Notes: generated by a model not told the origin, from the sequence alone. Counted from the first letter of the stretch, positions 36,200 to 45,231 are shown. The stretch is DNA of 58,425 bases from Mesorhizobium sp. SARCC-RB16n (GCF_008520305.1 NZ_ML703256.1:1-58425); one strand, 5' to 3'. Made by a program: numbers and translations.

Positions 36200-37150
36200 T
36201 CAATTCTCGCTCGGGCGGACCACCGGCGGGCGGGCCGCCTGCCGCTGCGCGCCGGTCGTGCCTTCGCTGCGGAAGACTTCCTTGGCGATTTCGCCGATGC
36301 CGCCAAGCGTGCCGATCAGCGACGAGGCTTCCAGCGGCATCAGCACGACCTTGCTGTTGGTGGCCGAACCGATCCTGGTCAGGGCCTCGGTGTATTTCTG
36401 GGCGACGAAGTAGTTCAGTGCCTGCACGTCGCCCTTGGAAATCGCTTCCGACACCACCTGGGTGGCGCGGGCTTCGGCTTCGGCGGAGCGTTCGCGCGCC
36501 TCGGCGTCGCGGAAGGCGGCTTCCTTGCGGCCCTCGGCTTCGAGGATCTGCGACTGCTTGAGGCCCTCGGCGGCCAGGATCTGCGCGCGCTTGTTGCGCT
36601 CGGCGGTCATCTGGCGGCCCATCGATTCGATGAGGTTGGCCGGCGGGTTGATGTCCTTGATCTCGACGCGGGTGATCTTGATGCCCCATGGGTGTGCCGC
36701 CTCGTCGACGACACGCAGCAGGCGCTCGTTGATGGCGTCGCGGTTGGACAGCAATTCATCGAGGTCCATCGAACCCATGACGGTACGGATGTTGGTCATC
36801 GTCAGGTTGAGGATGGCATTCTGCAGGCCGGCAACCTGGTAGGCGGCCTGTGCCGCATTGAGGATCTGGTAGAAAGCGATGCCATCGACACCGACGATGG
36901 CGTTGTCGCGGGTGATGATCTCCTGGCTCGGAACGTCGAGCACCTGTTCCATCATGTTCATCTTGGCGCCGATACGGTCTACGAACGGCGTAATGAGGTT
37001 GAGGCCGGGACTCAGTGTCTTGGTGTAACGACCAAAGCGTTCGACGGTATAGTTGTATCCCTGCGGAATTGTCTTGATGCCCTTGAACAGCACCAGCACG
37101 ACAAGCGCGACCAGAACAACGACCGCAATATCGAAACCACTGAAATCCAT
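36200..37150 (-). CDS. qmcA: SPFH/stomatin family protein (QmcA-like)
   Basis: A 316-residue membrane-anchored SPFH (stomatin/prohibitin/flotillin) protein. A single N-terminal transmembrane helix ([18 protein letters not shown], residues 9-26) is followed by the SPFH domain from [13 protein letters not shown], including VDGIAFYQI and a coiled-coil region ([20 protein letters not shown]). It forms homo-oligomers at the inner membrane and works with NfeD and membrane proteases such as FtsH. It is the first gene of a two-gene operon with nfeD. Confidence 0.93.
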   Translation of the reverse strand: MDFSGFDIAVVVLVALVVLVLFKGIKTIPQGYNYTVERFGRYTKTLSPGLNLITPFVDRIGAKMNMMEQVLDVPSQEIITRDNAIVGVDGIAFYQILNAAQAAYQVAGLQNAILNLTMTNIRTVMGSMDLDELLSNRDAINERLLRVVDEAAHPWGIKITRVEIKDINPPANLIESMGRQMTAERNKRAQILAAEGLKQSQILEAEGRKEAAFRDAEARERSAEAEARATQVVSEAISKGDVQALNYFVAQKYTEALTRIGSATNSKVVLMPLEASSLIGTLGGIGEIAKEVFRSEGTTGAQRQAARPPVVRPSEN

Positions 37151-37271
37151 TTGGCTCTCCCTCAGAGGCAGGCCGCGCGAGCCATTCCCGCGCAGCCGAC
37201 TTCACCAAAGACTTAAGTGTGTTTCAGCAACGTTACAATCAGGTGATGAGGGATTGTTTGCGGGTATACAC

Positions 37272-38483
37272 TCAGCGGTTAAAGGCAAACAGGCTTGCAT
37301 CCGTGTCTTCAAGCCCGGCGATCGAGGCCGGAACGATCTCGGCAGCGGTGCGCGAGAAGGTGATGCCATTGCCGCCATAACCCATCACGGCATGGATGCG
37401 CGGATGCCTGGGAATGGCGCCGATGTAGGGGAGGCCAGTTGTCGTGGTGCCGAAGGAGCCGGTCCAAGCAAATTCGGGGCTGGTGTCGAGATGCGGAAAT
37501 ATCAGGCCCAGTTTTTCCGCGATGCGCCTGGCCTTGTCGGGGATAAGGTCATCGCGCTGCGTCTCGTCGACGAAGTCCTCGTCCTCGCCGCCGCAGATGA
37601 CCCGGCCGTCGGCGGTCGCCCTGACATAGAGGTAGGGATCCGACGCCTCCCAGATGAACGCCGCACCCGGCCATAGCTTTCGTGGTTGTGAGCGCGTCGC
37701 GATTGCCCAGGTCGAGATGATCTGGTGAGCGGCCGCCGGCACGATATCGACCAGCTCGTAACCGGTGGCCAGGACAACATGCCGTGCCGTGATGGTGGGG
37801 TCTTCCCTGGTTGCCACAATCACGTCGTCGGCGCCGTCCTTGATCGCAGTCGCTTCGACGGGTGCGTAGAGACGTGCCTTGCGCTCCAGGGCCTTGAGAA
37901 GCAATCCGGCCGTCAGCTTGCGCGGGTCGAGCGCGATGTTGCCATGACTTAGGATGGCGCCACCGCGATCGATGCCGAACGCCTCGGCGAGCGGCTGAGG
38001 GGTTAGATAGGTCGCGGCGATACCAGCTTGGCGCCGCGCCTCGGCTTCCTCACGCAATTCCGACGGGCCGAGCACGGTGCCGGCCAGATAAAGCGACGCG
38101 GTGCGGCTCATGCCGCAGCTGATGCCGAGTTCATCGATGCGGGCGGCAAGGTTGGAAATGGCCAGCCGCGAGCGTCGCCAGGCTTGCCGTGCCTGGGCCG
38201 TGCCGATCATCCCCGACAGAAGCGAAAGCGGCTGGTCGATTTCAAACTGCACCAGCGCGGTGGTTGCCGCTGTCGATCCTCTCAGCGGTCCGCGCCGGTC
38301 GATGCAGATCACGGAGTGGCCGTCCGCTGTCAGCGCCTCCGCCATCATGGCGCCACTGATGCCCATGCCGACGATCAGCACATCGGTCCTGACGTCCCGG
38401 GTCAGACTGCCCGTCGGCACCGCAGGCGCGCGATAGGCGGACCAGACTGGCTGGCCGGTCCTGAGGTCGAGTTTGCGGGGCAT
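37272..38483 (-). CDS. FAD-dependent oxidoreductase, DAO family
   Basis: A 403-residue flavoenzyme of the D-amino acid oxidase/glycine oxidase-like (DAO) superfamily. The FAD motif is DVLIVGMGISGAMMAEAL near residue 34. The C-terminal region has GLPYIGAIPRHPRIHAVMGY and GGNGITFS, where the substrate-binding fold closes. The substrate is unknown; relatives include sarcosine-, gamma-glutamylputrescine- and proline-type oxidases. I start at 38483 (MPRKLDLRTGQPVW); the open frame extends to 38885 but there runs antisense-overlapping hemH. It is 50 bp after hemH in the same direction and may be cotranscribed. Confidence 0.88.
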   Translation of the reverse strand: MPRKLDLRTGQPVWSAYRAPAVPTGSLTRDVRTDVLIVGMGISGAMMAEALTADGHSVICIDRRGPLRGSTAATTALVQFEIDQPLSLLSGMIGTAQARQAWRRSRLAISNLAARIDELGISCGMSRTASLYLAGTVLGPSELREEAEARRQAGIAATYLTPQPLAEAFGIDRGGAILSHGNIALDPRKLTAGLLLKALERKARLYAPVEATAIKDGADDVIVATREDPTITARHVVLATGYELVDIVPAAAHQIISTWAIATRSQPRKLWPGAAFIWEASDPYLYVRATADGRVICGGEDEDFVDETQRDDLIPDKARRIAEKLGLIFPHLDTSPEFAWTGSFGTTTTGLPYIGAIPRHPRIHAVMGYGGNGITFSRTAAEIVPASIAGLEDTDASLFAFNR

Positions 38484-38533
38484 CGAGTTCTCCGGAGGCT
38501 GCTCAACGCCCCGGAGCTTGCGTTGTTCCGGTG

Positions 38534-39598
38534 TCAGGCCCAGCCCAACAGTTCGCGCCGCACCATCGCCTCGATCACCGCCATGCCTTCGGCGCTGTCG
38601 TTGAGGCAAGGGATATGGGCGAAGTTCTCGCCACCGGCATGATGGAAGGTCTCGGCTGCTTCTCGGCCGATCTCGTCCAGCGTCTCGATGCAGTCGACGG
38701 AAAAGCCGGGATTGACGATGGCGATGGACTTGACCCCGTCCTTGGCCAGTTTCTCCACCGTTTTGTCTGTGTAGGGCTGCAGCCATTCCTGCGCCCCGAA
38801 GCGCGACTGGAAGGTGGTGATCAGCTTGTTCTGCCCCCAGCCGAGCCTGCCGCGCAGCAGCCGCGTCGTCTTCAGGCAATGGCAATGGTAGGGATCGCCC
38901 TTCTCAAAATAGGGTTTTGGGATGCCGTGATAGGAGGCAATGACCACCTCGGGCTCGAAATCGAGGGTCGCCAGATGCCGTTCGATCGAACTGGCCAGCG
39001 CCTCGATGTAGACAGGCTCATCGTAATAGGGCGGCACGCTGCGAACGGCAGGTGCCGCCCGCATCTTCATCAAGGCGCGAAATAGCTGGTCGTTGGCGGT
39101 GGCCGTGGTGGTCGCTGAATATTGCGGATAGAGCGGAAAGCTCAGAATGCGGTCGCAGCCTTTCGCGACCAGCCTTTCGGCGACGCTGGCGGTGGAGGGA
39201 TTGCCGTAACGCATCGCCCAGTCGACGACGACATCGGGCAGGTCAGCCAGTGCAGTGCCAAGCTTTTCGCCCTGGGCGCGGGTGTAGGTGCGCAAGGGCG
39301 ACTCGTTCTTTTCGCGGTTCCATATCCTGGCGTAGTTGGCGCCCGATTTCTTCGGCCGCCTGGTCAGCACCAGGCCGTAGAGGATGGGATACCAGATGGC
39401 TTTGTTGAGCTCGATGACGCGCGGATCAGACAGGAACTCCCTGAGATAGCGCCACATTGGCCTGAACTCGGTGCCGTCCGGGGTTCCAAGATTGACCAGC
39501 ATGACGCCCACCTTGCCGGTCTTGACCGACGGATGGCCGTCCGGTCGTGGGCCAGCGGCTTTCGCGGCTTTGGGATCGACAAGGGTGGGAAGCGTCAT
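38534..39598 (-). CDS. hemH: Ferrochelatase
   Basis: A 354-residue ferrochelatase that inserts Fe(II) into protoporphyrin IX, the last step of heme synthesis, at the inner membrane face. It begins with the family start GVMLVNLGTPDGTEFRPMWRYL. It has SFPLYPQYSATTTATAND, the catalytic His in VIASYHGIPKPYFEKGDPY, and CIETLDEIG with the catalytic Glu further on. Start 39598 has GGAGA eight bases upstream. It is separated from the upstream 5'-nucleotidase gene by a complete RIME-like repeat. Confidence 0.96.
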   Translation of the reverse strand: MTLPTLVDPKAAKAAGPRPDGHPSVKTGKVGVMLVNLGTPDGTEFRPMWRYLREFLSDPRVIELNKAIWYPILYGLVLTRRPKKSGANYARIWNREKNESPLRTYTRAQGEKLGTALADLPDVVVDWAMRYGNPSTASVAERLVAKGCDRILSFPLYPQYSATTTATANDQLFRALMKMRAAPAVRSVPPYYDEPVYIEALASSIERHLATLDFEPEVVIASYHGIPKPYFEKGDPYHCHCLKTTRLLRGRLGWGQNKLITTFQSRFGAQEWLQPYTDKTVEKLAKDGVKSIAIVNPGFSVDCIETLDEIGREAAETFHHAGGENFAHIPCLNDSAEGMAVIEAMVRRELLGWA

Positions 39599-39664
39599 AT
39601 GGGTCTCCGGAGATGTGAACCTAACCATCCTGCAGGAGCTTTCAATGCCGCGTCTGGCCGCACC

Positions 39665-39768
39665 TTACAGCATGTCGCGGCGAATAGGATTCGCCCGACC
39701 TGCTGTAAGCTTTTGATTTTATGCATATCGTTGTCCCGGAACCGAGGACACTTCCGGGCGACATGCAT
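39665..39768. repeat. RIME-like mosaic element, complete copy 3
   Basis: It is almost identical to the copy at 18886-18988. TTACAGCA (39665-39672) pairs with TGCTGTAA (39701-39708), then ATGCATATCG (39721) pairs with CGACATGCAT (ending 39768). The two copies differ at only a few bases although they are 21 kb apart, which points to recent spread or gene conversion. Confidence 0.82.
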
Positions 39769-39785
39769 TAGGCTATAATACAGAA

Positions 39786-39807
39786 CCCGCCCGGTTTCCC
39801 GGGCGGG
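39786..39807 (-). terminator. GC-rich hairpin after the 5'-nucleotidase gene
   Basis: CCCGCCCG (39786-39793) pairs with CGGGCGGG (39800-39807) over a 6-base loop, 22 bp after the stop. The following T-run is weak (TTCTGTATTAT), so termination may be partial. Confidence 0.5.
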
Positions 39808-39828
39808 CATGTCGCGGAACTGGACGAA

Positions 39829-41874
39829 TTACTTCGCCGGGATGGTCAATGTCGCGCCCGGCACAAGCCGATGCGGCCTTTGACCCTTGTTCGCCTCATA
39901 GATGAGTTTCCACTTGGTCGCATCGCCATAGGCTTTCTTCGCCAGATCCCAGTAAGTATCGCCGGTGACGATGACATGGCTGCCGGTGGCCGGTGCGGCT
40001 TCAGCGGGCTTTGCCGGCTCGGCGGGCGCGGGTGCCGACGGGGCGGGAGCGGCCGGCGCGGGGGCGGTCTCGGCAGGCTTTGCCGGTTCGGCGGGTTTCG
40101 GCGAGGCCGGTGGTGGTGGCGCGTTTTCCGTCGAAATGGCTGGCGGCGTGTTGGCGATATCGCCTGAGTTGGCGGGCAGTTCAGGCATCGCCGGTGCAGC
40201 ATCGGCGGGCTTTGCCGGTTCAGCCGGCTTGGCTGGCTCGGCGGCGGAAGCTGCCGCTGTCGTCGCGGCGATCTCCGTGATGCGGCCGTCGAGCTTGGGC
40301 GTATAGGGCCGGTGAGCGCCGAGATAGTCGGCGACGACCTGTTCGAGGCCGGGGCCGTAATCATAGGCGTTCCTGGCCTTTTCGGCGAAGACCTTGTAGC
40401 CGTCGCCGCCCTGGCGGACATAGTTGTTGGTGGCGACCAGATAATCCTTGTCGGGATTGATCGGCGTCCAGGCGCCGTTCTCCATCACTTCCACCGACTT
40501 GACGCGGCCGGCATTGGGCGCGACCGATTTGTCGAAGGAATATTTGAGGCCCGCGACCTGCGGAAAACGTCCCGCGCCGTCCTCAATCTGGCTGAGCCCG
40601 CCTTCGAGGCCGGCGACCAGGTCCTTGCCGGAAATCTGGAAGGTCGCCAGCGTGTTCTGGAACGGCAGCACCGTCAGCACCTCGCCCATGGTGACGGTGC
40701 CCTTGTCGATCGAGGCGCGCAGGCCGCCGCCGTTGGAGATGGCGATCTCGACGCCCTGTCCCTTGACGCGGTCGAGGATGGCGTCGGAGACGAGGTTGCC
40801 CATCGCGCATTCCTTGGCACGGCAGCTTTCGCGGCTCCCATCGATTACGTCGGTGGTCTCGGCCACTTCCCTGTTCTTTAGGGCCTCGATGGGTCCGCCG
40901 AGTTCCTTGATGCGGGCGAGCACGGCGGGATCGGGTGTGATCGACTTGTCGAGATAGATCGGATCGCCGCTCGCCGATTTGACGACGCCATTGTCGTCGA
41001 ACACCACCTTGAACTCGCCGAGATATTTCGAATAGGACGCCGCCTGCACCACCGGCACCTTGTAGCCGCCGGGGTTGTCGACCATCGTTGGGTAGGGGCC
41101 AGCCGCCTTCGGATCGGTGTTGGACAGAAGCGTGTGGCTGTGGCCGCCGACCACGACATCGATGCCGGGAATCTTGGCAATGATGTTGCGTTCCCTGTTA
41201 TAGCCGATATGGGTCACGGCGATGATCTTGTTGATCCCCTGCGCCTTCAACTTCTCGACCTCCGCCGTGATCGACTTGACGTCGTCCTCGATGGTGATGT
41301 TGGGGCCGGGCGAGGCGAGTTCGGGCGTGTCGTTGGTGACGGCGCCGATGATACCGATCTTCTGGCCGCCGACCTCGACCACGATCGACGGCTTGACGCG
41401 GTCGCCCAGCTTGGACTGCGCGTTGGCCTTGACGTTGGCGCCGAGCACGGGGAATTTGATCATGTCGAGGAATGGCGCAAGGGCGGCTTCGCCATCGTCG
41501 AATTCATGGTTGCCGAGCGCCATGGCGTCGAACTTCATGTCGTTGAGGAACTCGCCTTCGACCTTGCCCTTGTATGTCGTGTAGAACAGCGAACCCTGGA
41601 AATTGTCGCCGGCGCTGAGCAGCAACACGTTCTGCCCTTCCAGCTTCTTGCGCTCCTGGGCGATGGCGGTGATCAACCGGCCGGCGCCGCCAATGCATTC
41701 GCCCTTGGTCTCCTCCTCGGCCGAGCAGGTCGACTCATATTTGTTGTTGCCTTCGATACGGCTGTGCCAGTCATTGATGTGCAGGATGTTCAGTGTGTAG
41801 TCGGCAAAGGATGCACCGGCCGAAAGGCCAAGCGTCGACGCGGAAAGGGCGGCAATGGCGGCAAGCTTCTTCAT
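39829..41874 (-). CDS. Periplasmic 5'-nucleotidase/metallophosphatase fused to LysM
   Basis: A 681-residue secreted protein. A signal peptide covers residues 1-24 (STLGLSAGASFA). A two-metal phosphatase domain follows, with ILHINDWHSR, SAGDNFQGS, ALGNHEFDDGE, VTHIGY and GGHSHT carrying the metal ligands. The 5'-nucleotidase C-terminal domain has MGNLVSDAILD, SNGGGLRASIDKG and VLPFQNTLATFQ. After a linker of about 100 residues rich in Ala, Pro and Lys (repeats of PAKPAE) comes a C-terminal LysM domain (ITGDTYWDLAKKAYGD-like, last 50 residues). The LysM would bind the enzyme to peptidoglycan. It dephosphorylates nucleotides for phosphate or nucleoside salvage. Confidence 0.93.
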   Translation of the reverse strand: MKKLAAIAALSASTLGLSAGASFADYTLNILHINDWHSRIEGNNKYESTCSAEEETKGECIGGAGRLITAIAQERKKLEGQNVLLLSAGDNFQGSLFYTTYKGKVEGEFLNDMKFDAMALGNHEFDDGEAALAPFLDMIKFPVLGANVKANAQSKLGDRVKPSIVVEVGGQKIGIIGAVTNDTPELASPGPNITIEDDVKSITAEVEKLKAQGINKIIAVTHIGYNRERNIIAKIPGIDVVVGGHSHTLLSNTDPKAAGPYPTMVDNPGGYKVPVVQAASYSKYLGEFKVVFDDNGVVKSASGDPIYLDKSITPDPAVLARIKELGGPIEALKNREVAETTDVIDGSRESCRAKECAMGNLVSDAILDRVKGQGVEIAISNGGGLRASIDKGTVTMGEVLTVLPFQNTLATFQISGKDLVAGLEGGLSQIEDGAGRFPQVAGLKYSFDKSVAPNAGRVKSVEVMENGAWTPINPDKDYLVATNNYVRQGGDGYKVFAEKARNAYDYGPGLEQVVADYLGAHRPYTPKLDGRITEIAATTAAASAAEPAKPAEPAKPADAAPAMPELPANSGDIANTPPAISTENAPPPPASPKPAEPAKPAETAPAPAAPAPSAPAPAEPAKPAEAAPATGSHVIVTGDTYWDLAKKAYGDATKWKLIYEANKGQRPHRLVPGATLTIPAK

Positions 41875-41992
41875 CTTCGTCTCCCGATAGGCTGATCAGA
41901 GGCGTCTAACGCCCTTGCTTGACTGGGATATAACAGCCAGCGTTTTGATCATGTTCCCATCGCGTTCCGGCTGACGCAAGCGGAAATGCCGA

Positions 41993-42084
41993 GCACAAAC
42001 CCGGGGGTATTTGCCGGGCAAAACCTGGGGTATTTGCTGCAGCAAAACCCGGGGTATTTGCTGGCGCAAACCCGGGGTATTTGC
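41993..42084. repeat. Four tandem copies of a 19-22 bp palindromic unit
   Basis: The unit GCAAAACCCGGGGTATTTGC occurs at 41993-42014, 42018-42037, 42042-42061 and 42066-42084, separated by 3-4 bases. Each unit is itself an imperfect palindrome (GCAAA...TTTGC around CCCGGG). The array ends seven bases before the omp10 terminator and lies about 120 bp upstream of the 5'-nucleotidase start. No leader or spacers are present, so it is not CRISPR. Confidence 0.9.
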
Positions 42085-42090
42085 CGGCGT

Positions 42091-42125
42091 AAAAAAGGAC
42101 GGCGCCCGGGCGGCCGCCGTCCTTT
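42091..42125 (-). terminator. Rho-independent terminator of the omp10-like gene
   Basis: GGACGGCG (42097-42104) pairs with CGCCGTCC (42115-42122), and the minus strand then runs into six T (42091-42096). It lies about 20 bp after the stop. Confidence 0.9.
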
Positions 42126-42146
42126 GTAATGCGAACGTCCGCTGGC

Positions 42147-42524
42147 TCAGACGCGCCGCGTCAGGACGAAGTTCTGGCCGCCCGAACTGGTGCAGTTGAG
42201 CTGGCTGGTGGACACCAGCAGGCAGTTGAAGCTGACACCGGTCTGGCGGATCAGCGAGGTGCCGTTGATCTGCACCGAAGTGGCGCCGGTCATCGTGTAG
42301 CTGCCATCAGCCAGCTTTTGGCCGGTGTCGGTGGCAACGGTCGTGAACTTACCGCCGTTGAAGGTCGACAGGCCGGTGCCCTTGGCATCGATCCAGGAGC
42401 CCTCGACGCCTTTCGGCGCTGCTGCCATCGGCGGCTCTCCGGGACCGCTGGTGGCACAGGCAGCGAGCATCGAGGCAACCGCGCCCGCCATGCCCATCGA
42501 AAGAACTTTGCGCGCAATAGTCAT
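42147..42524 (-). CDS. omp10: Omp10-like outer membrane lipoprotein
   Basis: A 125-residue lipoprotein resembling Brucella Omp10. The lipobox is LAAC with the lipidated Cys23 after a short signal. The mature part has the family pattern GVEGSWIDAKG, STFNGGKFTTVATDTGQKLA, and near the end LNCTSSGGQNFVLTRR, matching Omp10 length and features. It would be anchored in the outer membrane. Start 42524 follows GGAGAGGATTTC. It ends at a strong terminator and starts 188 bp after the homospermidine synthase stop, so it is its own unit. Function is not known. Confidence 0.85.
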   Translation of the reverse strand: MTIARKVLSMGMAGAVASMLAACATSGPGEPPMAAAPKGVEGSWIDAKGTGLSTFNGGKFTTVATDTGQKLADGSYTMTGATSVQINGTSLIRQTGVSFNCLLVSTSQLNCTSSGGQNFVLTRRV

Positions 42525-42658
42525 ATGAAATCCTCTCCAAACGCGTCGGTCCAAAAATCGGCCGATTTCTGGAAAGCGCGACGCGAACGTCCAAAGTGCT
42601 GGGGTATGCTTTATGCGCCCTACGGGAACGCACATCGCCACACCAGGCCGCATCCCTT

Positions 42659-42683
42659 CAATCGCCCGATTTCCGGGCGATTG
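42659..42683. repeat. Hairpin after homospermidine synthase
   Basis: A perfect 10-bp stem CAATCGCCCG/CGGGCGATTG with a 5-base loop, 30 bp after the hss stop on the minus strand. It lacks a T-run, so it may be a weak terminator or an mRNA 3' end structure. Confidence 0.55.
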
Positions 42684-42712
42684 CAAGGCAATGGCGTATG
42701 TTCAGCGAGCCG

Positions 42713-44158
42713 CTATCGGACGAGGATGTTGCGGAATTGCCACGGGTCGCTGCGGTCGAGGTCCTCCGGGAAGAGACCCGGGCGTCTGTCGAGCGGCGTC
42801 CAGTCGGTATAGTAGCCCTTGACCGGTCCGAGATAGGGCGACTGCACGTCCAGGCAGCGCTTGTAGTCCATCTCGTCGGCCTCGACGATGCCGGCGGCCG
42901 GATTTTCCAGCGCCCATACCATGCCGGCCAGAACCGCCGAGGTGACCTGCATGCCGGTGGCGTTCTGATAGGGGGCCAGTTTGCGCGCCTCGGCGAGCGA
43001 CAGCTGGGAACCGTACCAGTAGGCATTCTTGTCGTGGCCGTAGAGCAGGACGCCGAGTTCGTCGACGCCGTCGACCAGCTCGTTTTCGTCGAGCACGTGG
43101 TGCACCGGCTGCGGCTTGCCGGCGGCCCCGAACATCTCGTCGAGCGACAGCATCGCATCGTTGCAGGGATGGTAGGCGTAGTGGCATGTGGGGCGGTATT
43201 GAACCTTGCCCTTCTTGGAGCGCACGGTGAAGAAATCGGCGATCGAGATCGCCTCGTTGTGCGTCACCAGCAGGCCGTACTGCGCGCCCGGCGTCGGGCA
43301 CCAGGAGCGCACGCGGGTGTTGGCGCCCGGTTGCTCCAGGTAGATCGCGGCCTTGGAACCGTGCTTGTGCTTCTTGCCGTTCTTGGGCATCCAGGTCTCA
43401 TGCGTGCCCCAGCCGAGCTCGGCTGGCTGCAATCCCTCGGAGATGAAGCCCTCGACCGACCAGGTGTTCCAGAACACATCCATCGGCTTGGGCTTCTTGG
43501 TGCGCTGGGTGTCGCGCTCGGCGATGTGGATGCCCTTGACGCCGGCCTTCTTCATGAGTTTGCCCCAGCCCTCACGGTCGTCCTGCGCGGGCTCGGAGAA
43601 TTCCATGCCAAGATCGGTGGCCAAATTGACCAGCGCCTGCTTGACGAACCACGACACCATGCCGGGATTGGCACCGCAGGTAGAGATCGCCGTCGCGCCG
43701 CCCGGCTTGTCGTGCTTTTCCTTGATCAGCGCTTCGCGCAGCGCATAGTTGGTGCGGCTGGCATTGTCGGCCTTGGCGTCGAAATAGAAGCCAAGCCACG
43801 GCTCGACGACGGTGTCGATGTAGAGCACGCCGAGCTTGCGGCAGAGCCGCATCAGGTCCACCGAGCCGGTATCGACCGACAGGTTGACGCAGAAGCCCTG
43901 GCCGCCGCCATTGGTCAGAAGCGGCGTCAAAAGCTTCTTGTAGTTCTTCTCGGTCACCGCTTCCTGGAGGAAGGCGATGCCGCGCTCGTCGAGCAGCTTG
44001 CGATCGGTATCGCGCGGGTCGAGGACCGTCATGCGCGACTTGTCGAACTTGAAATGGCGTTCGATGAGCGGCAGCGTTCCGCGTCCGATCGAGCCAAAGC
44101 CGATCATCACCACGGGGCCGGTGATCTCACCGTAAACGGGCCAGTTTTCATTCGCCAT
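42713..44158 (-). CDS. hss: Homospermidine synthase
   Basis: A 481-residue NAD-dependent enzyme forming homospermidine from putrescine (or spermidine), the main triamine of many rhizobia. The N-terminal Rossmann motif VVMIGFGSIGRGTLPLIERH lies at residues 14-33. VLYIDTVVEPWLGFYFDAK and ISTCGANPGMVSWFVKQAL are conserved family blocks. Length matches bacterial homospermidine synthases. I start at 44158 (MANENWPVYGEI) with GGAGTG 11 bases upstream; the frame stays open through three 21-bp repeats to 44251, so a longer N-terminus cannot be fully excluded. It lies 152 bp downstream of the DUF3445 gene on the same strand. Confidence 0.95.
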   Translation of the reverse strand: MANENWPVYGEITGPVVMIGFGSIGRGTLPLIERHFKFDKSRMTVLDPRDTDRKLLDERGIAFLQEAVTEKNYKKLLTPLLTNGGGQGFCVNLSVDTGSVDLMRLCRKLGVLYIDTVVEPWLGFYFDAKADNASRTNYALREALIKEKHDKPGGATAISTCGANPGMVSWFVKQALVNLATDLGMEFSEPAQDDREGWGKLMKKAGVKGIHIAERDTQRTKKPKPMDVFWNTWSVEGFISEGLQPAELGWGTHETWMPKNGKKHKHGSKAAIYLEQPGANTRVRSWCPTPGAQYGLLVTHNEAISIADFFTVRSKKGKVQYRPTCHYAYHPCNDAMLSLDEMFGAAGKPQPVHHVLDENELVDGVDELGVLLYGHDKNAYWYGSQLSLAEARKLAPYQNATGMQVTSAVLAGMVWALENPAAGIVEADEMDYKRCLDVQSPYLGPVKGYYTDWTPLDRRPGLFPEDLDRSDPWQFRNILVR

Positions 44159-44178
44159 TTTATCGAGCACTCCTTCAA

Positions 44179-44241
44179 CTACGTGCAAAAGCCGGGCAAC
44201 TGCGTGCAAAAGCCGGGCAACTACGAGCAAAAGCCGGGCAG
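44179..44241. repeat. Three exact-length 21-bp tandem repeats upstream of hss
   Basis: Units at 44179-44199, 44200-44220 and 44221-44241 have the consensus CTACGTGCAAAAGCCGGGCAA with 2-3 differences. They are 21 bp each, a multiple of three, and lie 21 bp before the hss start codon, so repeat number would change leader length without shifting the open frame. Confidence 0.92.
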
Positions 44242-44310
44242 TTTCGCCCAACGGCCATGCGCTACATCACAGATCATTGTCATAAACCAGCGAAAAGCGC
44301 CAACCCGCGA

Positions 44311-45228
44311 CTACGCGTCCTTGGCCATGTGGTTAAGGACAGCGATCAGGCGATCGCGATCCGATGTCAGGCCCTTGTAGTCGAGCTGGGCGATATCGAG
44401 CGCGTCGAGCTGGGCGGCGAAGGACGCCGCCAGTGTCGCCCGGTCCGGATGCCGCGCCAGCACGGCGAGTGGGTCGAGATGGATGCGGATGGTGAACAGG
44501 ATGTCGCGCGAGGCGGGCAGTTTGCGTAGCGTCTGACGCTCGACACGGATGAAGGCGTGCGCCTGGACATCACCGTCGGGGAAACGCGTCGGCCGGCTGG
44601 TGGCGCGGTCGATGCGCTCGACATTGGACAGCGGGTGATAGAGCGCATCGCCTGATTGGATCGACCAGTTGTAACGCTCGACCGCCTGGCCCTGCAGGCC
44701 ATCGAACATCCGGTTGATGAGATCGGCCGGTCTTGTGCCCGGACCAAAGCCCGGCACAGGCGCGTGGATCTGCTGCAGTGGCTTGCCGAACTTTTCGGTG
44801 AGCGACCAGGACGAAGGAAAGCACAGCGAACCCGCGGCCAGACGCCAGCCGTCTTCGTCCCGGCGCATCAGGATCAGGTCTTCCTGGACAAGCAGCGAGG
44901 CTCTGACAAGCGGCACGTTCGCAAAGTCGCCGCCGCTGGTGGCACCAATTACCTCGACCCTGTTACTGGTGCGTCGATAGGCTTCGGGGAATGCCACCGG
45001 CAGATGCGCTTCGAGCAGATCGAGCACTTCGCGCTGGGCCTCGCGTGTGCTGTCTTCCTCGACGAAGACCTTGTCCGGAATCTCGGCATAGAGCCGGCGC
45101 TTCTCGGCGAGATAGGACAGGAGGTGACTGTCGACCTCGATCCAGTTCGCGGGATCGAGCGGCTTCAGCCCGATGGTGAAGAGTTTCGAGGAGCCGTCAT
45201 AGGGTGTATGGGCGGGTAGGGACGTCAT
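44311..45228 (-). CDS. DUF3445, heme-dependent oxidative N-demethylase family protein
   Basis: A 305-residue protein of the DUF3445/HODM family. Recognisable segments are YDGSSKLFTIGLKPLD at the start, SLCFPSSWSLTEKFGKPLQQIHAPVPGF and VERQTLRKLPASRDILFTIR, the last two forming the usual heme-PAS-like core. Family members studied in Pseudomonas remove methyl groups from methylamines, releasing formaldehyde. Its start codon lies 3 bp after the pabC stop, so it is translationally coupled to folate-precursor genes. This arrangement suggests that released formaldehyde may be captured on tetrahydrofolate, but that is inference. Confidence 0.85.
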   Translation of the reverse strand: MTSLPAHTPYDGSSKLFTIGLKPLDPANWIEVDSHLLSYLAEKRRLYAEIPDKVFVEEDSTREAQREVLDLLEAHLPVAFPEAYRRTSNRVEVIGATSGGDFANVPLVRASLLVQEDLILMRRDEDGWRLAAGSLCFPSSWSLTEKFGKPLQQIHAPVPGFGPGTRPADLINRMFDGLQGQAVERYNWSIQSGDALYHPLSNVERIDRATSRPTRFPDGDVQAHAFIRVERQTLRKLPASRDILFTIRIHLDPLAVLARHPDRATLAASFAAQLDALDIAQLDYKGLTSDRDRLIAVLNHMAKDA

Positions 45229-45231
45229 GCC

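Noticed and set aside
38484-38885. N-terminal extension of the DAO oxidoreductase frame
   Set aside because: It overlaps the 3' part of hemH on the same strand in another frame. The FAD domain begins only after MPRKLDLRTG at 38483.
39595-39810. Small frames with the same peptide MHVARKCPRFRDNDMHKI at 18716-18988, 39595-39810 and (diverged) 54547-54957
   Set aside because: The shared peptide is the translation of the RIME-like repeat, not a gene family.
41993-42084. CRISPR-like array
   Set aside because: Units are 19-22 bp with only 3-4 bases between them, with no spacers and no cas genes.
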